Assembly: GCF_041080655.1 (NCBI RefSeq)
Contig: NZ_CP163525.1
Coordinates: 9,238,001 to 9,302,000, forward strand
Length of the DNA stretch: 64,000 bases
Source of the DNA: Streptomyces sp. CG4
GTDB lineage: Bacteria; Actinomycetota; Actinomycetes; Streptomycetales; Streptomycetaceae
Direction of reading: 5' to 3'
Below the pieces are notes generated by a model. The model was given only the letters and a program-made list of their open reading frames with translations. It made no database searches and was not told the DNA's origin. Below are positions 17,102-23,409 of the stretch, in pieces. The number at the start of each line of letters is the position of its first letter. Position 1 is the stretch's first letter. The translations under genes and the position numbers were made by a program.

Positions 17102-17165
17102 GTCGCTCACCTCCTCCTCGGTTCCTGGGCGACATGTCCTGGGCAACAAATGTCCTCGGCGACAT
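17088..17165 (-). CDS. mgtC leader peptide 1 (25 aa), overlapping leader 2
   Basis: ATG 17165 is preceded by CGAGGAC. The frame runs through the repeat region, so the peptide contains MSPR twice, 11 residues apart (MSPRTFVAQDMSPR), and ends at TAG 17090-17088, 14 nt inside leader ORF 2. Translation of this frame would therefore reach the start of leader 2. There is no homology evidence; the call rests on position, ribosome-binding site and the overlap. Confidence 0.35.
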   Translation of the reverse strand: MSPRTFVAQDMSPRNRGGGERHGSQ

Positions 17166-17170
17166 GTCCT
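17127..17170. repeat. three direct repeats in the mgtC/arsR intergenic region
   Basis: Units GGGCGACATGTCCT (17127-17140), GGGCAACAAATGTCCT (17141-17156) and CGGCGACATGTCCT (17157-17170) are contiguous. The first and third contain the palindrome GACATGTC. They may be regulator half-sites or part of the leader RNA fold. Confidence 0.7.
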
Positions 17171-17186
17171 CGAACGACGCTCTCCT

Positions 17187-17206
17187 ATATTTGCACATCC
17201 ATGCAA
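17187..17206 (+). promoter_or_regulatory. ArsR operator site 1 (mgtC promoter side)
   Basis: ATATTTGCACATCCATGCAA, matching the window-wide motif ATATTTGC-N8-GCAA, with a TTGCA-N6-TGCAA dyad. It lies 21 bp upstream of leader ORF 1 and 47 bp upstream of arsR, where it could control both directions. Confidence 0.65.
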
Positions 17207-17245
17207 CTAGCGCGCCCTGAGATGTCGTGTGCATCACCGGCTACC

Positions 17246-17265
17246 ATATTTGCATGGAAGCGCAA
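17246..17265 (+). promoter_or_regulatory. ArsR operator site 2 over the arsR start
   Basis: ATATTTGCATGGAAGCGCAA, the second copy of ATATTTGC-N8-GCAA. It covers the arsR ATG (17254). TACCAT (17242-17247) ends 6 nt before the ATG, predicting a leaderless arsR mRNA directly blocked by its product. Confidence 0.65.
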
Positions 17266-17667
17266 GTAGCGTCATGGGACGAGGAGCGGGCCGAACGGTC
17301 GGTGGCGGTGCTCAAGGCTGTCGCGGACCCGTCGCGCTACCGGCTGCTGTGGGCGCTGAGCGAGCGGGAGCTGCCGGTCAGCCGGCTCGCCGAGCTGATC
17401 GAGGCGCATGTCGCGGCGACCTCCCAGCACCTGTCGAAGCTGCGTGCCGCGGGACTGGTCACCTCGCGGCGGGAGGGCACGCGCATCTTCTACCGGGCCA
17501 CCGGCCCGCGGGTGCGGGCGCTGCTGGAGAGCGCGGTGCTGGCCACCGACGAGGCCACGGGCGCAGCGGACCGAGAGGCGCCCGAGGCCGTGGGTGCGGC
17601 CGCCGTGCCGGAGCGCAGTGCCCCGGCGCGGGTGGCCCGGGCCCGGCGGCCGGCCACGGAACACTGA
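17254..17667 (+). CDS. ArsR/SmtB-family winged-helix repressor
   Basis: 137 residues from ATG 17254. Winged HTH: AVADPSRYRLLWALSERELPVSRLAELIEAHVAATSQHLSKLRAAGLVTSRREGTRIFYR (residues about 20-80). Known ArsR/SmtB metal sensors use a Cys pair in helix alpha3 (ELCVC-type) or Asp/His pairs in alpha5. Here alpha3N reads ELPV and alpha5 reads GPRVRALLESAVLATDE, with no Cys anywhere and no His in alpha5. The only His residues are in the recognition region and at the C-terminal end. The operator type (ATATTTGC...GCAA) resembles that of Ni/Co/Zn sensors. Inferred: autoregulator of mgtC and the ABC operon with an unusual or non-metal sensing site. Confidence 0.85.
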   Translation: MEAQVASWDEERAERSVAVLKAVADPSRYRLLWALSERELPVSRLAELIEAHVAATSQHLSKLRAAGLVTSRREGTRIFYRATGPRVRALLESAVLATDEATGAADREAPEAVGAAAVPERSAPARVARARRPATEH

Positions 17668-17676
17668 CACCTCGGC

Positions 17677-19107
17677 TCAGTCCCGCCCTGCGGCGGTCGC
17701 GGCCAGCCGTGCGTCGTCGTTCTCGTCGAGGTGGTACTCCTGCGGTTCGGCGTCGTAGGAGTACAACTCGGCGTAGCGGCCCCAGTCGGTGGCCGTCTCC
17801 AGCTGGCGGGTGACCTGTTCGGCCGTGAAGTGGTGGGCGAGCAGGTCACGGAAGAAGCCGGTGCGCAGGGTGCCGCCGGGGTTGGTCCGCAGACTCCTGG
17901 TGATCAGCGTGACCAGCGGGGCATGCTGGACCGCCTCGGCGAAGATCTTCTTCGACTCCTGCACGTCGGCACCCGCGAACGCCGTTCCGGTGTCGGTCAG
18001 CAGCAGGTCGTCCCCGCTGAGCGTGGTGAAGCCGAGCAGGTCGAGCGCGTCGACCTGGGGGAGCAGGTCGTCCACCGCCAGGCCGAGGTCGTCGGCGAGG
18101 TCGGCCAGGTCGCACCGGCCGCCGCGGTGGAGCACCATCTCCGCGAGCCCGGACAGTCCGTCGACGCTGGCCGGGGGCAGCGGGGTGTTCGCCGGGGTGC
18201 GCTTCTCCAGCTCGACGGCCTCGTGCCGGCCGGGGACACGGCCCTCCTTCTGGCGGCCGGTCATGGTGCGGTAGACGCGGTCGATCAAGTCGTCGAAGGC
18301 GGCCGAGTTGCGGTCCCGGGGGCGGTCCAGGCCGACCTCGAAGACCTCGCGGATCGTGCCGTAGGGCCGGGCGCCGAGGACGACGATCCGGTCGGCCATC
18401 AGCACGGCCTCCTCGATGTTGTGGGTGACCAGGACGATGGCGCGGGTGGGGAACTGGCCGGACTCCCACAGCTCCATCAGCTCGCCGCGCAGATTCTCGG
18501 CGGTCAGCACGTCCAGGGCGGAGAACGGCTCGTCCATCATCAGCACGTCCGGCTCCACGACGAGCGCACGGGCGAAGCCGACGCGCTGGCGCATACCGCC
18601 GGACAGCTCCTTGGGGTAGGCGGACTCGAAGCCGTCCAGGCCGATCAGGTCGATGGCCTGCCGGGCGGCGTCCGCACGTTCGGCGGCCGGAACTCCCTTG
18701 GCCTCCAAGCCCAGTTCGACGTTCTGCTGCACGGTCAGCCAGGGCAGCAGCGCGAACGTCTGGAACACCATGGCGGTACCCGGGTTGGCGCCGGTGAGCG
18801 GGGTGCCCTTGTAGGCGACGGTGCCGGAACTGGCGGGCACCAGCCCGGCCAGGCAGCGCAGCAGCGTGGACTTGCCCGAGCCCGACTTGCCGAGCAGGGC
18901 GACCACCTCACCGGCGCGGACCTGCAGGTCGATGCCGGACAGGACGGGCAGTTCGCCGTCGGCACCGGCGTACGACTTGGTCAGGCCGACGGTCTCCAGC
19001 AGCAGTTCGCCGTCGGCGGGACGGCGGGGCCTGTCGGCGGTCAGGTGGGCGAGGCCGGCCCGGGCCTGGCGGTCGGCGCGGAGGTTGCGCAGGGCGTTCA
19101 GCACCAT
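17677..19107 (-). CDS. ABC transporter ATPase (NitT/TauT type) with C-terminal AAA-associated domain
   Basis: 476 residues from ATG 19107. The nucleotide-binding domain (residues about 38-270) has Walker A GKSGSGKST, Q-loop VFQTFALLPW, signature LSGGMRQR and Walker B VLMMDEPFSALD. The C-terminal 170 residues (LSGLAEMVLHRGGRCDLADLADDLGLAVDDLLPQ..., FFRDLLAHHFTAEQVTRQLETATDWGRYAELYSYD) match the AAA_assoc_C winged-helix-like extension of this subfamily. Known: the closest classes import nitrate, sulfonate or related anions, but the AAA-associated subgroup has no settled substrate. No solute-binding protein is encoded. The permease gene precedes it by 34 bp; arsR converges 10 bp away. Confidence 0.9.
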   Translation of the reverse strand: MVLNALRNLRADRQARAGLAHLTADRPRRPADGELLLETVGLTKSYAGADGELPVLSGIDLQVRAGEVVALLGKSGSGKSTLLRCLAGLVPASSGTVAYKGTPLTGANPGTAMVFQTFALLPWLTVQQNVELGLEAKGVPAAERADAARQAIDLIGLDGFESAYPKELSGGMRQRVGFARALVVEPDVLMMDEPFSALDVLTAENLRGELMELWESGQFPTRAIVLVTHNIEEAVLMADRIVVLGARPYGTIREVFEVGLDRPRDRNSAAFDDLIDRVYRTMTGRQKEGRVPGRHEAVELEKRTPANTPLPPASVDGLSGLAEMVLHRGGRCDLADLADDLGLAVDDLLPQVDALDLLGFTTLSGDDLLLTDTGTAFAGADVQESKKIFAEAVQHAPLVTLITRSLRTNPGGTLRTGFFRDLLAHHFTAEQVTRQLETATDWGRYAELYSYDAEPQEYHLDENDDARLAATAAGRD

Positions 19108-19141
19108 GACGTGCTCCAAATCCTGGTCAGGGAAGGGAAGT

Positions 19142-20908
19142 TCAGAGGGAGTAGCGGGTCTCGGCCAGCCGGTACAGGCGGCGCCACAGCAGCCGGTTCA
19201 GCCCGACGACGTAGAGGCTCATCACCGCGACCCCCGCGATGAGGTGCGGGTAGTCGCCGCTCTCGGTGGCCTTCGCGATGTACGCGCCCAGGCCGGTGGC
19301 CGTGAGCGTGGTGCCGCCGAAGGTGACCACCTCGGAGACGATCGAGGCGTTCCAGGCACCGCCGGACGCGGTGATCCCGCCGGTGACGTACGACGGGAAG
19401 ATCCCCGGGATGATCAGCCGCCGCCACCGCTGCCAGCCGCGCACGCCCAGGTCGTCCATGGCCTCGCGCAGATCGCTGGGGACGGCCATGGCACCGGCGA
19501 TGGTGTTGAACAGGATGTACCACTGGGCTCCGAGGGCCATCAGCAGCGTGCCGCCGATGTTGATGGACAGGCCGGTCTTCAGGAAGAACCACACCGCGAG
19601 CGGGAAGAGGAAGTTGGCCGGGAAGGACGCCAGCACCTGCACCACCGGCTGGGCGATCCGGGTCAGCCGCGGCGAGAAGCCGATCTTCACGCCGATCGGC
19701 ACCCAGACCACGGTGGCCAGGGCCACCAGCACCACCACGCGGGCGAGGGTGGCCAGGCCGAGCAGCAGCGGTTCGCCGAAGACGCCGAGGCCGGTGCTGT
19801 CGTGGAGGTAGTGGCCGAGGTCGAGCAGACCCCACAGGATCAGCCCGCCGGCGACGACGGTGAAGGCGATGTCTCCGGTGCGCTGCCGTGTGCGGTCGAC
19901 GACGAGCGGACGGTCGTCGCGGCCGAAGACCCTTCCGGCCGCGCCGAGCGCGCGCCCCGCCGGGCGCAGCACCCGGCCGAGCAGCTGCGGCCAGTGCGAG
20001 CGGCGCAGGAAGTCCAGGACGACGGACCGCTGGACCTCGCTCGCCTCGGACTGCTCGTTCTTGAACTTCTCCGCCCACGCGGTCAGCGGCCGCCAGAACA
20101 GGAAGTTCACGCCGATCACCATCACGGCCATGGTGAGGATGGCCCAGCCGACCTTGCCCAGATCGCCGTCGGCGATCGCGGCACCGGCGTACGAGCCGAC
20201 GCCGGGCAGCGCGTACCGCTGGTTGTCGACGCTGATCGCCTCCGAGGCGACCAGGAAGAACCAGCCGCCGCCGAAGCTCATCATGCCGTTCCAGACCAGG
20301 CCGATCATCCCGGCCGGCAGCTCCACCTTCCAGAACCGCATCCAGCGCGTGAAGCCGAACGACCGGGACAGCTCGTCGAGTTCACGCGGGAGGGAGGTGA
20401 GGGAGTAGTAGAAGCCGAACGTCATGTTCCAGGCCTGCGAGGTGAAGATCGCGAAGATCGACGCGCACTCCAGGCCCAGCATCGAGCCGGGGAACAGGGC
20501 GATGAACCCCGTCACCGCGACCGTCAGAAAGCCCAGCACCGGCACGGACTGCAGGATGTCCAGGGCCGGGACGAGGATCCGCTCCAGCCTTCTGCTCTTG
20601 GCGGCGGCGTAGGCATAGCCGAAGGTGAACACGATCGACAGCGCCAGCGCGGCGAACATCCGCAGCAGCGAGCGGGCCGCGTCGTACGGCAGCTGCGCCG
20701 GATCGGTGTCGACCCTGACGTTCTGGTGGGTGTTGAAGGCGACGGTGGTGCCGTGCCCCACACGCAGCACCACATAGAGGATCACCAGCACGGCCGCGGC
20801 CACCGCCGCGTCCACCCAGGAGAACTGGGACAGGCGCCCGGGCAGCCGCGCCACCAGCGGCGTGCGCTCCACCGACTCGGCGGGCTTGTTGTCCGTACGG
20901 ATCGACAT
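19142..20908 (-). CDS. fused double-permease ABC transporter protein
   Basis: 588 residues from ATG 20908, with CGGAGG seven bases upstream. Two BPD-transporter permease units lie in one chain. The first (about 75-270) has an EAA-like loop ELSRSFGFTRWMRFWKVELPAGM. The second (about 370-575) has the loop AMDDLGVRGWQRWRRLIIPGIFPSYVTG. Each has about six helices. A full transporter would therefore need one copy of this chain plus two ATPases. Its mRNA has a leader of about 370 nt containing an operator copy, a 15-residue leader ORF and a strong palindrome. Operator sharing with mgtC suggests ion homeostasis rather than nitrogen or sulfur uptake. Confidence 0.9.
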   Translation of the reverse strand: MSIRTDNKPAESVERTPLVARLPGRLSQFSWVDAAVAAAVLVILYVVLRVGHGTTVAFNTHQNVRVDTDPAQLPYDAARSLLRMFAALALSIVFTFGYAYAAAKSRRLERILVPALDILQSVPVLGFLTVAVTGFIALFPGSMLGLECASIFAIFTSQAWNMTFGFYYSLTSLPRELDELSRSFGFTRWMRFWKVELPAGMIGLVWNGMMSFGGGWFFLVASEAISVDNQRYALPGVGSYAGAAIADGDLGKVGWAILTMAVMVIGVNFLFWRPLTAWAEKFKNEQSEASEVQRSVVLDFLRRSHWPQLLGRVLRPAGRALGAAGRVFGRDDRPLVVDRTRQRTGDIAFTVVAGGLILWGLLDLGHYLHDSTGLGVFGEPLLLGLATLARVVVLVALATVVWVPIGVKIGFSPRLTRIAQPVVQVLASFPANFLFPLAVWFFLKTGLSINIGGTLLMALGAQWYILFNTIAGAMAVPSDLREAMDDLGVRGWQRWRRLIIPGIFPSYVTGGITASGGAWNASIVSEVVTFGGTTLTATGLGAYIAKATESGDYPHLIAGVAVMSLYVVGLNRLLWRRLYRLAETRYSL

Positions 20909-21022
20909 CACGAAGACCTCCGCCCCCACTCTGGGCACGTCGGCATGCCCCGCCGCGGCCAACGCACCGACGGCAGGACAGGGGGCACCCAGGCAGCATG
21001 GGAAATACAGGTAAGTAGGAAG

Positions 21023-21040
21023 GGCCCGCCCGGGCGGGCC
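21023..21040 (-). promoter_or_regulatory. perfect 18-bp palindrome in the ABC-operon leader (attenuator candidate)
   Basis: GGCCCGCCCGGGCGGGCC is fully self-complementary. In RNA it can fold into a 7-bp G/C stem with a 4-nt loop, 108 nt after the stop of leader ORF 3 and about 115 nt before the permease start. It is well placed to pause or end transcription. Confidence 0.5.
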
Positions 21041-21148
21041 ACGGCCGCCTCGTCGAGACTCAAGGCCGGGCCCGGCGCGGGACGCCGGTGCCGCTGTGCC
21101 CCGGCCGGTGTGAGCGGGCGGGGGACAAGGGAACGCGGCTGGTAAAAG

Positions 21149-21196
21149 TCAGCGAATGCCCTGGAGGCAGCACGGACTGGGAGGGTCTGCACCCAT
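21149..21196 (-). CDS. ABC-operon leader peptide 3 (15 aa)
   Basis: ATG 21196 follows CGGAGGCAGCC, a good ribosome-binding site. The peptide MGADPPSPCCLQGIR contains Pro-Pro, Pro and Cys-Cys, and ends Gly-Ile-Arg-stop exactly as mgtC leader 2 does. It sits about 90 nt below the predicted promoter at operator site 3 and 240 nt above the permease gene. Known: in actinobacteria, Cys-rich leader ORFs can report Cys-tRNA supply, and Pro-rich ones magnesium or translation speed. Which applies here is unknown. Confidence 0.5.
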   Translation of the reverse strand: MGADPPSPCCLQGIR

Positions 21197-21277
21197 GGCT
21201 GCCTCCGTTCCGTGATGTGGTTCCGCCCCGGGCACGCTCAGCGCGCGCACAGGACCCGACTCCAAGAGTGTGCCCCT

Positions 21278-21297
21278 TGTTGCGTTGATGCGCAAAT
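21278..21297 (-). promoter_or_regulatory. ArsR operator site 3 (ABC operon)
   Basis: Read on the minus strand: ATATTTGCGCATCAACGCAA, the third copy of ATATTTGC-N8-GCAA, directed toward the ABC permease gene and located just below the end of the TetR gene. The A+T-rich left part doubles as the likely -10 region. Confidence 0.65.
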
Positions 21298-21314
21298 ATC
21301 CTGGACGGCCGCCG

Positions 21315-21932
21315 TCACGGGGCGGGTTCGGCGGGCCGGAGGCTGCGGAACACGGCCGGGGTCGCCCAGCCGCGCAGCGCCGCCTGGATCGTGGGCCGGA
21401 ACGCGGCCTCGGCCGTGGGGGCGTCGAAGGCACCGGCCAGTTCGAGCGTCACGAGTCCATGCAGGGTCACCCAGAGCGAGAGGGCGATCGACGTGACCTC
21501 GCCGGCGAGGACGGCGCCGGTCACACCCCGTTCGATCGCCGCGAGGAGCGGCCCGATCGGGTCACGGCCGCCGACCGGGCCCGTCGGCTCGAAGGACTGC
21601 ACCCCGCCGAACAGCACGGTGTACAGGTGGCGGTGTGCGCATCCCCAGCGCCGGTACGCCACGGCCAGCGCGTAGATGTCGGCGAGGGGATCCCCGGAGG
21701 CCGGTACTGCCGACAGGTCCTGGAACAGGCCGGCGACGGCTCTGTCGCGCACCGCTGCGATCAGCCCGTCCTTGCCGCCGAAGAGGGAGTACACCGCCGT
21801 CGTCGACGTCCCGGCGGCCGTGGCCAGGGCGCGGAGGGTGACCGAATCCTGCGGGTGGGTGGCGAGCATCTCGGTCGCGCACGCCACCAGGCGCTCTTTG
21901 ACGGTCTCGTCGTTCGTTCTGGGCCTGCCCAT
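21315..21932 (-). CDS. TetR-family repressor
   Basis: 205 residues from ATG 21932. The N-terminal HTH (KERLVACATEMLATHPQDSVTLRALATAAGTSTTAVYSLFGGKDGLIAAV, residues about 11-58) is followed by an all-helical ligand domain with WGCAHRHLYTVLFGG. TAGGCT (21940-21945) ends 7 nt before the ATG, so a leaderless mRNA is likely. It is divergent from the membrane-anchored hydrolase at 22012, with a triple operator between them. Inferred: it represses itself and that hydrolase. Confidence 0.9.
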   Translation of the reverse strand: MGRPRTNDETVKERLVACATEMLATHPQDSVTLRALATAAGTSTTAVYSLFGGKDGLIAAVRDRAVAGLFQDLSAVPASGDPLADIYALAVAYRRWGCAHRHLYTVLFGGVQSFEPTGPVGGRDPIGPLLAAIERGVTGAVLAGEVTSIALSLWVTLHGLVTLELAGAFDAPTAEAAFRPTIQAALRGWATPAVFRSLRPAEPAP

Positions 21933-21961
21933 GACCAGAAGCCTACCGTCTTTGATAACGT

Positions 21962-21999
21962 CGTTTTGAAACGCCGTTCCGAAACGTTGTTCCGAAACT
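21962..21999. promoter_or_regulatory. triple 12-mer operator at 13-bp period
   Basis: CGTTTTGAAACG (21962), CGTTCCGAAACG (21975) and TGTTCCGAAACT (21988) are repeated at exact 13-bp steps between the TetR gene and the hydrolase gene. Each has inverted GTTY/RAAC arms. Confidence 0.65.
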
Positions 22000-22011
22000 T
22001 GGGGGTCCACT

Positions 22012-23346
22012 GTGTCCACGTTCGCCCTGCGCCTGGTCCGTATCGCCGGACGCCTGCTTCTGACGCTGACTGCCGTCACGGCGTCGGCCGTCGCGTTTCT
22101 CCTGCTGATCGTCGTCACGGACGGGGCCGGGTCGGGACTCGCCGCATGGCTGACGACGGTGGCAGTGGCCGCTGGCGCCGCACTGTGGTGGGGTCGCAGG
22201 CGCAGGGGAGCGGCGCGGCTCGTGCCGTTCGTGCCGGTGGTCGTCGTGGCGGCACTGACGGCGTCGGTCTGTGTTCCGACCGTCCCGACGGACCGGCGCT
22301 ACCCGCCCGCCCTGCCGTTCGTGGCCACGCAGCACTGGAGCCTGGCCACCGGCAGCCGGGTCGCGGTGTATCACTACCCGCCCGCGAAATCCGGGACCCG
22401 GCATCCCGTCCCGCTCGTGTACCTCAACGGCGGACCGGTCCGCGGCATCTCGCTGCTCGACCACCGGTTCCTGCAACTCCTGGCGCGCCAGGGCTACGAC
22501 GTCTACACCTACGAACAGGCCGGCGGCGGACGCAGCGACCTGCTCCCCATGGACCAGTACACGATCTCCCGGTCGGTCCGTGACCTTGGCGCCTTCCTCC
22601 ACCGCCTGAACAAGGGGAAGGCCGACGTCCTCGGCTTCTCGTCGGGAGCGGTCGTGCTCACCCGCGCCCTGGCCGCTCCCGCCGTCGCCGTGCAGCTGCA
22701 CCGGGCGATCATCGCCGAACCCGGCCCGATGGACGGCCCCACGGCGAGGATCAAGGGGCAGAAGGGGCGTCCGTCCGCGCGCGGCCTCGCGCCGGCCGCG
22801 ACCGGACCGCGATCGACCCACGTCCCCCGGTACGCCGTCGCCTTCGGCCTCATGCGACTCGGCCTCCTCAGCCCTGACACCGCACTGATCGGACAGGCCG
22901 AGGGCGACAACGCGTTCACCGCCGCCGACCTCGGCAGTGACACCGCGTCCGCCTACTGCGCCCGCGACGCGCACCGCATCCCACGCGAAGACACCGCGCG
23001 GAACTTCTCCTTCAGCCCGGCGGCCAGCCTCCGTATCCAGCAGACGGTGAACGACGCGCCCTCCATCGCGCCGCGACTGAGGCGTTCGCAGACGCCCGCC
23101 ATGCTGATGATCGCCGAGTGTTCCTCCCAGGTCCGGCAGTGGGAGACCGCCGTCCTCGCCGCCGACCCCGCCATCGAGCGCACGCAGTACCTGCCCGGAG
23201 TCGGGCATCACCTGTGGAACGGTCTGGACGACAACAACGCGCGAGCCGCCGCTGTCATCACCGCGTTCCTGCAAGGCAGGCCGGCACCCCTGCCGAACTA
23301 CCCGACCCGCGCCGACATCCCCGCGTTCCTGCGCGCTCACCAGTGA
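22012..23346 (+). CDS. membrane-anchored alpha/beta hydrolase
   Basis: 444 residues from GTG 22012, preceded by GGGGG. The N terminus contains three hydrophobic helices (residues about 10-35, 42-60 and 70-92). A hydrolase domain follows with VYLNGGPVRG (oxyanion), GFSSG nucleophile elbow (about residue 206) and GVGHHLWNG carrying the likely His. The acid may be in the segment MLMIAECSS...VLAADPA. Known: related proline-iminopeptidase-like enzymes are cytosolic; the membrane anchor is unusual and suggests an extracytoplasmic substrate. Controlled by the divergent TetR. Confidence 0.8.
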   Translation: MSTFALRLVRIAGRLLLTLTAVTASAVAFLLLIVVTDGAGSGLAAWLTTVAVAAGAALWWGRRRRGAARLVPFVPVVVVAALTASVCVPTVPTDRRYPPALPFVATQHWSLATGSRVAVYHYPPAKSGTRHPVPLVYLNGGPVRGISLLDHRFLQLLARQGYDVYTYEQAGGGRSDLLPMDQYTISRSVRDLGAFLHRLNKGKADVLGFSSGAVVLTRALAAPAVAVQLHRAIIAEPGPMDGPTARIKGQKGRPSARGLAPAATGPRSTHVPRYAVAFGLMRLGLLSPDTALIGQAEGDNAFTAADLGSDTASAYCARDAHRIPREDTARNFSFSPAASLRIQQTVNDAPSIAPRLRRSQTPAMLMIAECSSQVRQWETAVLAADPAIERTQYLPGVGHHLWNGLDDNNARAAAVITAFLQGRPAPLPNYPTRADIPAFLRAHQ

Positions 23347-23409
23347 CGCCGTGACGGCGTGGCGGCGTGCGTCGCGTGCGGACGGCACGCCGCTCGCCGG
23401 CGGCGAGGA

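Noticed and set aside
16951..17250. Possible M-box or other known magnesium riboswitch upstream of mgtC
   Set aside because: I could not find the conserved M-box stem-loop elements; the region is better explained by leader ORFs, repeats and operator.
17254..17667. Naming the ArsR as a specific Ni/Co or Cd/Pb sensor
   Set aside because: No Cys and no alpha5 His pair are present, so the operator resemblance alone does not justify a metal.
18821..21145. 774-codon plus-strand open frame
   Set aside because: It is complementary to the ABC ATPase and permease genes, with extreme Arg/Gln/His composition and no domain; a shadow frame.
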